From: Nocardia blacklockiae
Lineage (GTDB): Bacteria > Actinomycetota > Actinomycetes > Mycobacteriales > Mycobacteriaceae
Assembly (NCBI RefSeq): GCF_015477355.1
Contig: NZ_JADLRJ010000005.1
Span: 248,001-312,000, forward strand
Reading direction: 5' to 3'
Length of the DNA stretch: 64,000 nt
Below, in pieces: positions 52,040 to 63,439 of the stretch. The position numbers were made by a program, and so were the translations under genes. The notes beneath the pieces are model-generated. The model ran no database searches, was not told where the DNA came from, and saw nothing but the letters and a program-made list of their open reading frames with translations. The first letter of the stretch is position 1, and every line of letters begins with the position of its first letter.

Positions 52040-52786
52040 TCAGCGGCCGGTGGCCAGGTTCGCGCCGCCGTTGGCGTCCAGCACGACGCCGGTGATGAAA
52101 CCGTTGGTCGCCACGGTGTGGATGGCCCGCGCGATGTCCTCGGGGCGGCCGACGCGGCCCACGGGAGTGGTGGCGGAGATGCCGTCGAACAGCACTCGGC
52201 GCTGATCCTCCGGAACCCGGTCCCACCACGGCGTGTCGATGACACCGGGCGATACGGCGTTGACCCGCAGCGGCGCCAGCTCCACCGCCAGCGGCGGCAC
52301 CATGGCGTCGAGCGCCCCGTTGATAGCCGCGAGACCGGACGTGCCGGGGAAGGCCGCGCGCGAGGAACCGGCCGTCACCAGGGTGACGGAACCGGCCGGA
52401 TCCAGGTGCGGGAGAGCGGCTTTCAGGATCCGGACCTGCGGCCAGAACTTGCCGTCGAAGCCGGCGGCCAATTCGTCGAGGCCGAGTTCGGCGAACGGGC
52501 CGCTGCCCGCCGAGCCGCTCACGGAGATCACCAGGTGGTCGATGGTCGCCGAGTGGGCGAAGAACTCGTCGACCGCGGCCTGGTCGGTGGCGTCGACCCG
52601 GGCGCCCGTGGTCTTCCCGCCGATGCGGGCCACGGCCGCGTCCAGCTTGTCCCGGTCGCGGCCCGTGACGACCACCTCGGCCCCGGCCGCGGCGAACAGT
52701 GCCGCGGTGGCCTCGCCGATGCCGGAGCTGCCGCCCATGACGACGACGTGCGGGACGGCGCTGCCGGAGCTGTGGGGAGCGGTCAT
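52040..52786 (-). CDS. SDR-fold protein lacking the catalytic Tyr-Lys pair
   Basis: This 248-residue SDR keeps a cofactor motif VVMGGSSGIGEATAALFAAA and ARVDATDQAAV. At the active site it reads GTSGLAAINGALDAMVPPLA where YxxxK is expected: the Tyr and Lys are both replaced. ELAPLRVNAVSPGVIDTPWW and the C-terminal ITGVVLDANGGANLATGR are typical of the fold. It may be a non-catalytic or divergent member. It is divergent from a TetR gene with a dyad between them. Confidence 0.87.
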   Translation of the reverse strand: MTAPHSSGSAVPHVVVMGGSSGIGEATAALFAAAGAEVVVTGRDRDKLDAAVARIGGKTTGARVDATDQAAVDEFFAHSATIDHLVISVSGSAGSGPFAELGLDELAAGFDGKFWPQVRILKAALPHLDPAGSVTLVTAGSSRAAFPGTSGLAAINGALDAMVPPLAVELAPLRVNAVSPGVIDTPWWDRVPEDQRRVLFDGISATTPVGRVGRPEDIARAIHTVATNGFITGVVLDANGGANLATGR

Positions 52787-52825
52787 TGTGCGCTTCTTTC
52801 TGCGAAGGTCTCGCGATGCTCTTGA

Positions 52826-52842
52826 CGAGACTGACAGTCTCG
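52826..52842. promoter_or_regulatory. Dyad between SDR and TetR genes
   Basis: CGAGACT-gac-AGTCTCG is a 7-3-7 inverted repeat 40 bp from the SDR start and 58 bp from the TetR start, in a promoter-like stretch (TTGACGAGACTGACAG). It is a likely operator of the divergent TetR regulator. Confidence 0.7.
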
Positions 52843-52900
52843 ACAACGAGCATAGCGCGTACCGTATTCCCACGCGGGTCGAGGCGAGAGAGGGGATCGG

Positions 52901-53539
52901 ATGGCAGCGCGAGGGCGGGCCGAAGACGCACGCGCGGCCACCGCGCGCGGGGAGGCTGCGGGGCGGCCGCCGGAGACCCGCGCGCACACCGGCCGCCGCC
53001 GCAACGAGCAGGTGCACGCGGCGATCCTCGCGGCGGCCCTGGACCTGCTCGCCACCTCGGACGGGTCGCCGATCACCATCGACGCCATCGCCCGCGCGGC
53101 CGGGGTGGGCAAGCAGACCATCTATCGCTGGTGGCCGTCGAAGGGCGCGGTGCTGCTGGACGCACTGCTCGCCACCGCCGATCGCGTTGTCCCGCAGCCG
53201 GATACGGGGACGATGCGCGGCGACCTGCGCGCGGTCGTCACCGCCACCTTCGCCGGAGCGCAGGAGCCGTCCACCGCCGCCGCGCTGCGCACGCTGGTCC
53301 GGGAGTCGGCCCGCGACACGCACCTGGCCGACCTGCTCCGCGAATTCACCGCGGCCCGCCGAAAAGCGGTGCGCGACATCCTGGTTCGCGGCCGCGAGCG
53401 CGGCGAACTCGCCGCGGCCACCGACCCCGACCTGATCGTGGACCAGTTCTACGGCCTGTTCTGGTACCGCTTCCTGCTCGGCCACGCCCCCTTGGACCGC
53501 GCCACCGCCGAACAGCTGACGGACTCACTGCTGCGATAG
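52901..53539 (+). CDS. TetR-family regulator divergent from the SDR gene
   Basis: This 212-residue product has a charged, Arg/Ala-rich N-terminus of about 35 residues, then AILAAALDLLATSDGSPITI and DAIARAAGVGKQTIYRWWPS (recognition helix with IYRWW). The C-terminal half has a typical TetR_C_16-like helical pattern ending LVRGRERGELAAATDPDLIV and FYGLFWYRFLLGHAPLD. It likely controls the SDR gene and itself through the dyad at 52826. Confidence 0.92.
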   Translation: MAARGRAEDARAATARGEAAGRPPETRAHTGRRRNEQVHAAILAAALDLLATSDGSPITIDAIARAAGVGKQTIYRWWPSKGAVLLDALLATADRVVPQPDTGTMRGDLRAVVTATFAGAQEPSTAAALRTLVRESARDTHLADLLREFTAARRKAVRDILVRGRERGELAAATDPDLIVDQFYGLFWYRFLLGHAPLDRATAEQLTDSLLR

Positions 53540-53551
53540 GTCGGCGAACGA

Positions 53552-53585
53552 ACAAGGCCCGCACCCGAATCGGTGCGGGCCTTGT
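53552..53585. terminator. Bidirectional hairpin terminator
   Basis: A 14-bp stem ACAAGGCCCGCACC (53552-53565) pairs with 53572-53585 across CGAATC, between the convergent TetR and catalase genes. Confidence 0.9.
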
Positions 53586-53598
53586 CATCCGGGGAGAC

Positions 53599-55065
53599 TC
53601 AGCGCTTGCCCTCGAGGCCCGCGCGCACGCCTTCCTCGATGCGCTTGCCGATCTCGGTGTCCACGTTCTTCCAGTACTCGAAGACGCGGCTCAGCACCGG
53701 TTCGCGCACGCCGCCGAGGACGTGGCCGACGACGTTGCTCACCAGGCGGTCGCGCTGGGCGTCGTCGAACACCTCGCGGACCAGGATGCCGGGCTGGGTG
53801 AAGTCGCCGTCCTCGGCGTGCTGGAGGTAACCGGCGCGCACCTGCTCCGGCTCGAAGGACCAGGCCGCCTCCTCCGGAGCGCGGGAGGCGTCCGCGTGCG
53901 GGCCGCCGAAGGAGTTGGGCGCGTAGACCGGAACCTCGGGCGCGTTGAAGTCGTACCGCATCGCGCCTTCCTTGGAGTAGCTGTCGACCTCGGCGGCGCG
54001 GGGCCGGTTCGGCGGCAGCTGCGCGTAGTTGGTGCCGATGCGGTACCGGTGCGCGTCGGCATAGGCGAACACGCGGCCCAGCAGCATCTTGTCCGGCGAG
54101 TAGCCGATGCCCGGCACGATCGCCGAGGGCTCGAACGCGGCCTGCTCGATCTCGACGAAGTAGTTGCGCGGGTTGCGGTTCAGCGTCCAGCGGCCCACCT
54201 CGATCAGCGGGTAGTCCTTCTTGGACCACACCTTGGTCAGATCGAACGGGTTGAAGCGGTAGCCCGCCGCCTCGTCGACCGGCATGACCTGCACGTACAG
54301 CGTCCAGCTCGGGTACTCGCCGCGCTCGATGGCCTCCCAGAGGTCCTGGCGGTGGTAGTCGGGGTCGGTGCCGGCCAGCCGGTCGGCCTCGGCCTGGGTC
54401 AGGAACTGCTGGCCCTGGTCGGTGCGGAAGTGGTACTTCACCCAGAACCGCTCACCGGCGGCGTTGATCCACTGGTAGGTGTGCGAGCCGTAGCCGTTCA
54501 TGTGCCGGTAGGTCTTCGGGATGCCGCGGTCGCCCATCAGCCAGGTGACCTGGTGTGCGGTCTCGGGGCGCAGCGTCCAGAAGTCCCACTGCATGTTGTG
54601 GTCGCGAAGTCCGTTGCCCGGCAACCGCTTCTGCGAGCGGATGAAGTCGGGGAACTTGATCGGGTCCTTGATGAAGAAGACCGGCGTGTTGTTGCCGACG
54701 AGGTCGTAGTTGCCGTCCTCGGTGTAGAACTTCACCGCGAAACCGCGCGGGTCGCGCCAGGTGTCGGGGCTGCCCTGCTCACCGGCCACGGTGGAGAAGC
54801 GCGCCAGCGTCTCGGTGCGCGCGCCGGGCTGGAAGAGCTTGGCCTTGGTGAAGCGGCTGACGTCGTTGGTGACGACCAGCTCGCCGAACGCGCCCGCGCC
54901 CTTGGCGTGCACGATCCGCTCCGGCACCCGCTCGCGGTTGAACTGGGCGAGCTTCTCGATCAGGTAGTGGTCGTGCAGCAGGATGGGGCCCTGCGCGCCC
55001 GCGGTCAGCGACTCGTCGTCGCTGGGCACGGGGGTGCCGGTGTTGGTGGTGGTCGGCTTGGTCAT
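53599..55065 (-). CDS. katA: Monofunctional heme catalase (small-subunit type)
   Basis: This 488-residue catalase has distal His in [20 protein letters not shown], Asn in [20 protein letters not shown], and the proximal Tyr in [20 protein letters not shown]. It has no C-terminal flavodoxin-like domain, so it is of the roughly 480-residue class that binds NADPH. It breaks down hydrogen peroxide. It is downstream of the Fur/CatR-like repressor on the same strand with a 69-bp gap, forming a peroxide-response operon. Confidence 0.96.
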   Translation of the reverse strand: MTKPTTTNTGTPVPSDDESLTAGAQGPILLHDHYLIEKLAQFNRERVPERIVHAKGAGAFGELVVTNDVSRFTKAKLFQPGARTETLARFSTVAGEQGSPDTWRDPRGFAVKFYTEDGNYDLVGNNTPVFFIKDPIKFPDFIRSQKRLPGNGLRDHNMQWDFWTLRPETAHQVTWLMGDRGIPKTYRHMNGYGSHTYQWINAAGERFWVKYHFRTDQGQQFLTQAEADRLAGTDPDYHRQDLWEAIERGEYPSWTLYVQVMPVDEAAGYRFNPFDLTKVWSKKDYPLIEVGRWTLNRNPRNYFVEIEQAAFEPSAIVPGIGYSPDKMLLGRVFAYADAHRYRIGTNYAQLPPNRPRAAEVDSYSKEGAMRYDFNAPEVPVYAPNSFGGPHADASRAPEEAAWSFEPEQVRAGYLQHAEDGDFTQPGILVREVFDDAQRDRLVSNVVGHVLGGVREPVLSRVFEYWKNVDTEIGKRIEEGVRAGLEGKR

Positions 55066-55134
55066 GCGACGCCTCCTTGGCTGACGAGCAACCCCAGGAC
55101 GGGCTGCCCGGGGTAACGGGATGGGATGGCGCGG

Positions 55135-55575
55135 TTATCGGGTGGGCGCGGAGCCGGTCCGGCAGGCCGGACACAGTCCCCAGTACACGACCTCGGCCTC
55201 GTCGATCACGAAACCGTGCGCGTCCGACGGGTCGAGGCAGGGTGCACCGCCCACGGCACAGTCCACGTCCACGACCGTGCCGCAACTCCTGCACACCAGG
55301 TGGTGGTGGTTGTCACCGGTGCGGGCCTCGTAGAGCGCCGCGGACCCGGCCGGCTCGATGCGCCGCAGCAGCCCCGAGTTCACGCAGGCGCGCAACACGT
55401 CGTAGACGGCCTGCGTGGACACCGAGCCGATGCGCTCGCGCACCGCGGCGGCCACTCGATCGGCGTCCGAATGCGGCTGCGCGGCCACCGCATCCAGCAC
55501 CGCGACCCGCGGGGCGGTAACCCGCAGGCCGGCCGCGCGCAGTCGTTCGCGCGGATCGAAGTGTCCGGTGTGCAT
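55135..55575 (-). CDS. furA: Fur-family peroxide-responsive repressor (FurA/CatR-like)
   Basis: This 146-residue Fur protein has an N-terminal winged helix LRAAGLRVTAPRVAVLDAVA and VSTQAVYDVLRACVNSGLLR. The regulatory site is GDNHHHLVCRSCGTVVDVDC (HHH plus CxxC), and a C-terminal CPAC follows. Such proteins next to catalase genes sense peroxide by metal-catalysed oxidation. It probably represses itself and the downstream catalase gene through the A/T-rich box just upstream. Confidence 0.93.
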   Translation of the reverse strand: MHTGHFDPRERLRAAGLRVTAPRVAVLDAVAAQPHSDADRVAAAVRERIGSVSTQAVYDVLRACVNSGLLRRIEPAGSAALYEARTGDNHHHLVCRSCGTVVDVDCAVGGAPCLDPSDAHGFVIDEAEVVYWGLCPACRTGSAPTR

Positions 55576-55590
55576 GACTTCAGTTTCCCG

Positions 55591-55615
55591 CTTTTCTGGA
55601 ATAAGTCAAGAAAAG
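55591..55615. promoter_or_regulatory. Fur box/autoregulatory operator
   Basis: CTTTTCT (55591-55597) and AGAAAAG (55609-55615) form an A/T-rich inverted repeat with an 11-bp spacer. On the minus strand it reads TTGACTTATTCCAGAAAAG, close to the FurA box known ahead of mycobacterial furA-katG, and the TTGACT could be the -35. It lies 16 bp from the ATG of the Fur gene. Confidence 0.8.
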
Positions 55616-55692
55616 GCTTCCGCGACGCTCCGACCTGGTGGTGTTCGCCGCCAATGCACCCGGCGTCGGGTCCGGCGGGTTAGCCTGAGCCC

Positions 55693-57048
55693 ATGGGGCG
55701 CATCCTCGGGTGGGTGACGGGTGTGGCGGTGCTCGCACTGGCGGCAAGTGGCGTAGCCGCGTCTCCGGCGCAGGCGGCGCCGGAACACGACGCGCGCTGC
55801 GCCGTGACGTCCGGGCGGGAGTTCGCGCGGGCGACGCCGGAGCAGGCCGGGCTGGACTCGGCACGACTCTCCGCCGCACTGGATTTCGCCGCTCAGCGAA
55901 ACCGCTTGAACGTCAAGGTCTTCCGGCACAATTGTCTGATCGGCACCGGGCCCCGCAACGCCGAGACCGACGGGGTCGCGTGGAACGTGTGGAGCGTCAC
56001 CAAGAGCGTGGTCTCGCTGGTCGCCGGAATCGCCTGGGACCGCGGCGAACTCGACCTCGCCGCGCCGATCGACCGGTACCTGCCGCCGGGGCTCGGCGAC
56101 GCCGCGCATCGGTCGATCACCGTCGAGAACCTGCTGACCGAGACCTCGGGCCTGCACATCGGCTTGATCAACGAGGGCGTCACCGGCGTGGTGCCGGTCG
56201 ATCCGAACAGCGCGGCGCAGGCGCTCGGGGTGCCGCTGGATCATCCGCCGGGCACCGAATTCGCTTACAGCCAGCGCAATGTCGACCTGCTCAGCTATGT
56301 GATCGAGCGGGCGGTGGGCGAGCCGCTGCAACAGTTCGCGCAGCGCGAGCTGTTCGACCCGCTGGGCATCCGACGCGAGGACTACTACTGGGCGCGCGAT
56401 CGTTCCGGACACACCTACGGCTACGCCCATCTGCTGATCCCGCCCGACGACCTGGCCAAACTGGGCCTGCTGGCGAGCAACGACGGACGCTGGAACGGCA
56501 CGCGGGTGGTGTCCGAGGACTACCTGCGGAAGGCGCGGCAGCCGTCGTCGGCCAATCCGTGCTACGGGTACCTGTTCTGGGTGGGCGCAGGATGCGTGGA
56601 GATGCCCGGGTTTCTGCCGCCCGACACCTACGAGATGTCCGGCCTCGCATTGCAGAACGTCTTCGTGATCCCCAGCCTGGACCTGACCGTGGTGTGGACC
56701 GGGGTGTTCGGCAACCACAGCAACCTCGGACCGGCCGGGGCACTACAGAATTCGGACGAACTGGCCCACGAGTTCTTCCGCCGGCTGTTCGCCGCGTTCG
56801 ACGAGCCACCGGTGCCGGACCCCGGCCCCTACGTGGAGCCGCCGCCGCGCCTGGACCCGCGCGACTACTTCGACCCGAACATCACCCTGGCGATCTTCGG
56901 CCTCGGACCGCACGCCTACCCGGGCTGTAATGTGCTGTCCTGCTTGGACACTCCCCTGGCCGCGCCGTTCGCCGACAGTCCGCCGGGCTGCCTGATCCTC
57001 GCCTGCCTCGGGCCCGACCCCCGCACACCGGGCATCCGCACGCCCTGA
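55693..57048 (+). CDS. Secreted serine hydrolase (beta-lactamase/PBP4-like)
   Basis: This 451-residue product has a signal peptide (ILGWVTGVAVLALAASGVAA) and a beta-lactamase-fold core. The catalytic SxxK is VWSVTKSVVSLVAGIAWDRG and the tyrosine motif is FAYSQRNVDLL. Many Cys (DARCAV, HNCLIG, NPCYGY, AGCVEM and four near the end) suggest an exported, disulfide-stabilised enzyme. A Pro-rich C-terminal tail follows the domain. Family members are esterases, D-aminopeptidases or lipid hydrolases; substrate not predictable. Confidence 0.88.
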   Translation: MGRILGWVTGVAVLALAASGVAASPAQAAPEHDARCAVTSGREFARATPEQAGLDSARLSAALDFAAQRNRLNVKVFRHNCLIGTGPRNAETDGVAWNVWSVTKSVVSLVAGIAWDRGELDLAAPIDRYLPPGLGDAAHRSITVENLLTETSGLHIGLINEGVTGVVPVDPNSAAQALGVPLDHPPGTEFAYSQRNVDLLSYVIERAVGEPLQQFAQRELFDPLGIRREDYYWARDRSGHTYGYAHLLIPPDDLAKLGLLASNDGRWNGTRVVSEDYLRKARQPSSANPCYGYLFWVGAGCVEMPGFLPPDTYEMSGLALQNVFVIPSLDLTVVWTGVFGNHSNLGPAGALQNSDELAHEFFRRLFAAFDEPPVPDPGPYVEPPPRLDPRDYFDPNITLAIFGLGPHAYPGCNVLSCLDTPLAAPFADSPPGCLILACLGPDPRTPGIRTP

Positions 57049-57057
57049 CCGCGCGGC

Positions 57058-57627
57058 TCAGCTCGCCGAGGGTGTCAGGGCGGGCACCCGCAGCTCGGCG
57101 CTGACCCGCGCGGCCGCGTGGTTCAGCCAGCTCTGGTAGTAGTCGAGGAACGCCGGACCCAGCGACCAGACGCCGCGTCGATGGCCGAGATACACGACCC
57201 GCCCCCGCGCGGGCCCGGCCGCCACCACGCCGACGAAATCGCCGTAACCCACATCGCTGATCAGCAGACACCCGCCCACCGGTGCCGCACCGGGTGCGAG
57301 AATGCCCTCCTCCCCCTCCGGAAACGTTCGCGCACAGGCGTTTCCCGCCGACCGCAGCATTCGTTCCCAGCTGATCCCGCAGTACGGCCCCGCACCCACC
57401 CCGACCTGGCGGAGAAACGCCCGGAACCCGGGGTCGAGCGTGCCGCCCATCCTCGCCTCGAGTTCCCTCAGCTTCTCCGGTCGCACCGGCCAGGTGAAGT
57501 AGGAGTGCAGCTGCCGCGCCGAGGGCGCCTCCGTGTCGAAAGCCCTCGGCACCAACGCATCTTGTTCGCGCAACCACCGCAGCCGCCCCCGCACCCACGC
57601 CAGTCGTGCCCGCAGTTCCTCGTCCAT
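57058..57627 (-). CDS. SMI1/KNR4 (SUKH)-family protein
   Basis: This 189-residue product has the SUKH pattern: PVRPEKLRELEARMGGTLDP, GFRAFLRQVGVGAGPYCGI, and PVGGCLLISDVGYGDFVGVV followed by GRVVYLGHRRGVWSLGPAFL and DYYQSWLNHA. SUKH proteins are common as immunity proteins to toxins, but no toxin gene is adjacent here. Start at ATG 57627. Confidence 0.8.
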   Translation of the reverse strand: MDEELRARLAWVRGRLRWLREQDALVPRAFDTEAPSARQLHSYFTWPVRPEKLRELEARMGGTLDPGFRAFLRQVGVGAGPYCGISWERMLRSAGNACARTFPEGEEGILAPGAAPVGGCLLISDVGYGDFVGVVAAGPARGRVVYLGHRRGVWSLGPAFLDYYQSWLNHAAARVSAELRVPALTPSAS

Positions 57628-57751
57628 CGAACGATCATGACCATCGAACGCCCTTGAGCGCCAACGTCGTTCGATGCGACGAAGCGGAAAAACACCAGGT
57701 CGTCAGCGAAGTTACACAGCTTTCACCAACATTGAACATCCCCGAAACGGC

Positions 57752-60056
<2,305 letters not shown>

Positions 60057-60124
60057 GAGGGGGTCCTCCAAGATCGACTAGCTGCGATTACCAGGAACCA
60101 AGAGTACCGATCCGTGACCAACGA

Positions 60125-60598
60125 TTATCGATGCACCTCCAACGGGGGCAGTGTGGAAGGGGCCATCCGGGCATCGAACTTGGTGGTCAGCGGTGCCAGC
60201 AGCCAGTGATATCTGGTGTTGTGGAAAGCCGAAATTTCCCATTCTCCGTCCCGCCGGACCAACACGTAGATCTGCACCTTGGTGTTGCGTGCGGTGCGGC
60301 GCTGCTTGCCCTTCACCAACGCGCCCTTGCCGTGCACCAGCGCCACGTCCGGCGCGAGGAAACGGATCTGGGTGATCTCCCCGTCCAGGCGCGAGCCCTT
60401 CTGGAACCGCTCGAACAGCGGCATGTGGCAGGCCTCGATATCGGCCCGGCCCTTGTGATGGGTGCCGAGGAAGGTCACGTAGTCGGCATCGGGGGCGAAC
60501 ACGGCGGCGTAGGCCGCGGCGTCACCGGCGGCCCAGGCGGCGCTCGCGCGGTCGAGCACGGCACGGACGGCCAGTTCGTCGGCGTGACGGTCGGTCAT
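60125..60598 (-). CDS. SnoaL-like/SgcJ-family protein
   Basis: This 157-residue NTF2-like fold has LDRASAAWAAGDAAAYAAVF, APDADYVTFLGTHHKGRADI and VALVHGKGALVKGK. It belongs to the SgcJ/EcaC group of SnoaL-like proteins, often small-molecule isomerases or enzymes of secondary metabolism, without a defined chemistry. It is divergent from a MarR regulator, with a 7-12-7 inverted repeat between them. Confidence 0.87.
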   Translation of the reverse strand: MTDRHADELAVRAVLDRASAAWAAGDAAAYAAVFAPDADYVTFLGTHHKGRADIEACHMPLFERFQKGSRLDGEITQIRFLAPDVALVHGKGALVKGKQRRTARNTKVQIYVLVRRDGEWEISAFHNTRYHWLLAPLTTKFDARMAPSTLPPLEVHR

Positions 60599-60628
60599 CG
60601 GGAACTCCTTCGATCATCTGCTTTGTTC

Positions 60629-60654
60629 ATCAACTGAATGAAGAAATAGTTGAT
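60629..60654. promoter_or_regulatory. Inverted-repeat operator between SnoaL-like and MarR genes
   Basis: ATCAACT (60629-60635) and AGTTGAT (60648-60654) form a perfect 7-bp inverted repeat with a 12-bp A-rich spacer, 31 bp from the SnoaL start. This is a typical MarR-family operator. An upstream TTG for the MarR gene would lie inside it and is rejected. Confidence 0.75.
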
Positions 60655-60722
60655 TGAGTAAGATAGTGACCGAGCGGGCAGATAGTGTCAAGAGTCGGAC
60701 GACGGAGAGGAGCGAGGCCGCG

Positions 60723-61226
60723 ATGACGAGCACGCACGACCGGTCCGGGCGGGCGACCCCGCCGGACCGGACGGAGCTGGGAGAACGGCTCACCCTGGCC
60801 GCGCAGCGCAATGCCACGGACGCGGTGATGATGCACCAGGCCGTGGCCGACCGGCTCGGCCTGCACGTGACCGACCTGCGCTGCCTGAATCTGCTGCGCC
60901 TGGGCGGGCCCGCCACGCCCGGCGAACTGGCGGTCCGGACCGGGCTCACCACCGGCGCGGTCACCCGGATGATCGATCGGTTGCTGCGCGGCGGCTACGT
61001 CACCCGCGAGCACGACGCCCGGGACCGGCGCCGGGTCATCGTGACCGCCGACGACGACCGGATCGCCGAGATCGCCCCGCACTACGAGCTGCTGGCCCGC
61101 GAATTCGGCGAGATCATGCACGACTACTCGACCGAGCAGCTGGAACTGCTGCTGGATCTGTTCGACCGCCTGCACACCACGTCGCTGCGGGTCACCACGA
61201 TGTTGCGGAGCAACGACGCCGGCTGA
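60723..61226 (+). CDS. MarR-family transcription regulator
   Basis: The ATG at 60723 gives 167 residues. The winged helix has LGLHVTDLRCLNLLRLGGPA, then ELAVRTGLTTGAVTRMIDRL and the wing YVTREHDARDRRRVIV. The C-terminal helix forms the dimer arm. It likely represses the divergent SnoaL-like gene and itself, relieved by a small aromatic ligand or oxidant. Confidence 0.92.
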   Translation: MTSTHDRSGRATPPDRTELGERLTLAAQRNATDAVMMHQAVADRLGLHVTDLRCLNLLRLGGPATPGELAVRTGLTTGAVTRMIDRLLRGGYVTREHDARDRRRVIVTADDDRIAEIAPHYELLAREFGEIMHDYSTEQLELLLDLFDRLHTTSLRVTTMLRSNDAG

Positions 61227-61251
61227 GGCCGCCGTCGGGCACGATGGAGGC

Positions 61252-61671
61252 ATGAAGAGCACCGAGATCGAGGTGACCACGGGCCGTTCCGAAGTCGTCC
61301 ACGACCTCACGCCGCAGTGCACGGCCTTCCTGCGCGAGGCCGCCGCGGGCGGCGACGGCCTGCTGCACGTCTTCGTCCCGCACGCCACCGCGGGCATCGC
61401 GCTGATCGAACTCGGCGCGGGCAGCGACGACGACCTGCTGGCCGCGCTGGGTGACCTGCTGCCCGCCGACGACCGCTGGCGGCACGCGCACGGCACGCGC
61501 GGGCACGGCCGGTCGCACGTCATGCCCGCGCTGATCGCGCCCTACGCCACCGTGCCCGTGCTGCGCGGCGAGCTGGCGCTGGGCACCTGGCAGTCGGTGG
61601 CGTTCGTCGACCTCAACGTCGACAACCCGAACCGCCGGGTGCGCCTCTCCTTCCTTGCCGACCCCAGTTGA
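61252..61671 (+). CDS. YjbQ/UPF0047-family protein
   Basis: The 139-residue product has the UPF0047 core: LLHVFVPHATAGIALIELG, DLLPADDRWRHAHGTRGHGR and HVMPALIAPYATVPVLRGEL then LGTWQSVAFVDLNVDNPNR. YjbQ has thiamine-phosphate synthase activity in E. coli, but its true role is unsettled. It follows the MarR gene by 25 bp. Confidence 0.92.
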   Translation: MKSTEIEVTTGRSEVVHDLTPQCTAFLREAAAGGDGLLHVFVPHATAGIALIELGAGSDDDLLAALGDLLPADDRWRHAHGTRGHGRSHVMPALIAPYATVPVLRGELALGTWQSVAFVDLNVDNPNRRVRLSFLADPS

Positions 61672-61779
61672 CCTGGGGCATCGGGCGTACGGGGCGCGTG
61701 GCGAAGCGCCGCTGAACGGCGTTGTCGCGGATCGGCTTTCGCATGGGGAACTGCCTTTCTGAAGGGTCGGCTGTCGGGG

Positions 61780-62355
61780 CTAGGCGCGGGTGAACCAGGT
61801 GATCTGCGCGCCGTTGCCGAACTCCCGGCGCTGCGTGGGCCGGAACAGCGCGGGGCGGAAGTCGCCGGCGAGCGCCGAGATGCCGGCGCCCGCGAGCACC
61901 GGGTAGCTCTTGATGATCAGCTCGTCGATCTCGTCTACGAGCACCCCGGCGAGCCGGCCGCCGCCGCAGAGCCAGATGTCCTGGCCCGCTTCGCCTTTGA
62001 GCCGACGCACCAGCTCGACCGGATCACCGGCGACCACCTCGACGTTCGGATCGTCGACGGGATCCAGCGTCGAGGACACCACGTACTGCTTCAAGTGCGC
62101 GTACGGGCTGGCCACCCCGATCGACATCGCCGGCTCGTAGGTGCCGCGGCCCATGATCACCGTGTCCCACTCCTTGTTCGGTTCGTCCACCGCCATCCCG
62201 AAGTGCGGGCGCAGGTGAGTGGGGACGACCTCCGGATAACGCTCGCTGGTCCAGGCCGTCATGTCCTCGGCCAGCGGATAGAAGTCGATCTCCCCGGCGG
62301 GACCGGCGATGTAGCCGTCCAGGGACACACCGACGTAGTAGACGAGCTTTCGCAT
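61780..62355 (-). CDS. Dihydrofolate-reductase-fold (RibD C-terminal-like) protein
   Basis: This 191-residue product opens MRKLVYYVGVSLDGYIAGPA and has VIMGRGTYEPAMSIG and DIWLCGGGRLAGVLVDEIDE (NADPH loop GGG). This is the RibD C-terminal/DHFR-like reductase family common in actinobacteria, of unknown substrate. It is divergent from a TetR gene over a 75-bp gap that holds a long inverted repeat. Confidence 0.88.
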   Translation of the reverse strand: MRKLVYYVGVSLDGYIAGPAGEIDFYPLAEDMTAWTSERYPEVVPTHLRPHFGMAVDEPNKEWDTVIMGRGTYEPAMSIGVASPYAHLKQYVVSSTLDPVDDPNVEVVAGDPVELVRRLKGEAGQDIWLCGGGRLAGVLVDEIDELIIKSYPVLAGAGISALAGDFRPALFRPTQRREFGNGAQITWFTRA

Positions 62356-62378
62356 CTCAGTACCGCCTTGCTTGTTGT

Positions 62379-62421
62379 ACTCTGTCTGTAGTGATTTGAA
62401 CTGTAGTACTACGGACGGAGT
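62379..62421. promoter_or_regulatory. Long imperfect inverted repeat, candidate TetR operator
   Basis: ACTCTGTCTGTAGT (62379-62392) and ACTACGGACGGAGT (62408-62421) match as an inverted repeat in 12 of 14 positions with a 15-bp spacer. It fills most of the gap between the divergent DHFR-like and TetR genes and overlaps both likely promoters. Confidence 0.7.
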
Positions 62422-62430
62422 GGTGTCAAC

Positions 62431-63012
62431 ATGAGGACCAATCCCGAACGCCGGCAGACTCTGCTGGACGCGGCGATCGAGGTGCTGGCGCGCGACGGTG
62501 CGCGGGGGCTGACCTTCCGCGCCGTCGACAAGGAGGCCGCGGTGCCGGCGGGCACGGCGTCGAACTATTTCGCCAACCGGGACGACCTGCTCACCCAGGT
62601 CTGCGCCCGGTACTACGAGCGCTTGCAGCCCAGTGAGGCGACCATGGCGATGCTCACCGACGCGCCCAAGTCTCGGGCCACCATCACCGCACTGATGACC
62701 GAGGTGGTCGAGCGCGTCGCCGGTTTCCGCACCGGTTATCTGGCCCAGCTGGAACTGCGGCTGGAGGCGACCCGGCGGCCCGAACTGCGGGAGATCCTCA
62801 CCGCGCGAGTGCGCGCCGACCTCGAACTCAATGTGCGCAACCATCTCGAGGGCGCCATGCCCGGCGACGCGACCACGGTGTATCTGCTGTATCTGAGCCT
62901 GAACTGGCTCATCCTCGAAAGCCTCACGCTGCCCGACATTTTCGGCCCCGAACAGCGGCGTGAACTGGTGCGGGCGGCCGTCGAGCGGGCGATTCCGGCC
63001 GACGCGGAATGA
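62431..63012 (+). CDS. TetR-family regulator of the divergent DHFR-like gene
   Basis: This 193-residue protein has LLDAAIEVLARDGARGLTFR and AVDKEAAVPAGTASNYFANR (recognition helix with SNYF). The C-terminal half includes VVERVAGFRTGYLAQLELRL and EATRRPELREILTARV, typical of the TetR_C_33-like group. It is expected to bind the inverted repeat just upstream. Confidence 0.9.
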   Translation: MRTNPERRQTLLDAAIEVLARDGARGLTFRAVDKEAAVPAGTASNYFANRDDLLTQVCARYYERLQPSEATMAMLTDAPKSRATITALMTEVVERVAGFRTGYLAQLELRLEATRRPELREILTARVRADLELNVRNHLEGAMPGDATTVYLLYLSLNWLILESLTLPDIFGPEQRRELVRAAVERAIPADAE

Positions 63013-63074
63013 GCGCGCCGATTTGGCACTCGACCATCTTGTGATGCTTATCACTGCGGGACGATAATGCCGTC

Positions 63075-63260
63075 ATGCAAGCGCATGTCGGTGATCAACT
63101 TCTGCTGCACAGCCGCGTCGTGGGCATGCCGGAACGCACCGGCGAAATCGTCGAGGTGCGCGGGGCCGACGGCAGCCCGCCGTTCGTGGTCCGGTTCGAC
63201 GACGGGCACGAAAGCCTGATGTTCCCGGGTCCGGAGTGCGAGATCCGGCCGCACTCGTGA
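63075..63260 (+). CDS. DUF1918 domain protein
   Basis: The 61-residue product is a complete DUF1918: MQAHVGDQLLLHSRVVGMPE, RTGEIVEVRGADGSPPFVVR and GHESLMFPGPECEIRPH. It is an SH3-like small domain widespread in actinobacteria, of unknown function. Confidence 0.9.
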   Translation: MQAHVGDQLLLHSRVVGMPERTGEIVEVRGADGSPPFVVRFDDGHESLMFPGPECEIRPHS

Positions 63261-63439
63261 CCGGTTTCCGCCACTGGCGCTAGTACGCCATTCCGGTCCG
63301 GGCCCGCCGCGGCCCCGCGACTTCTACAACCCGAAACACCGTGTCCCGGGCGGGCTGCCGCGCAGACCACCCGGTTGACGCGCGCTGTGGCCCCGGAGAC
63401 AATCGGGCTCGAAGCATTGCGGGGGGTGGAGGGCACAAC

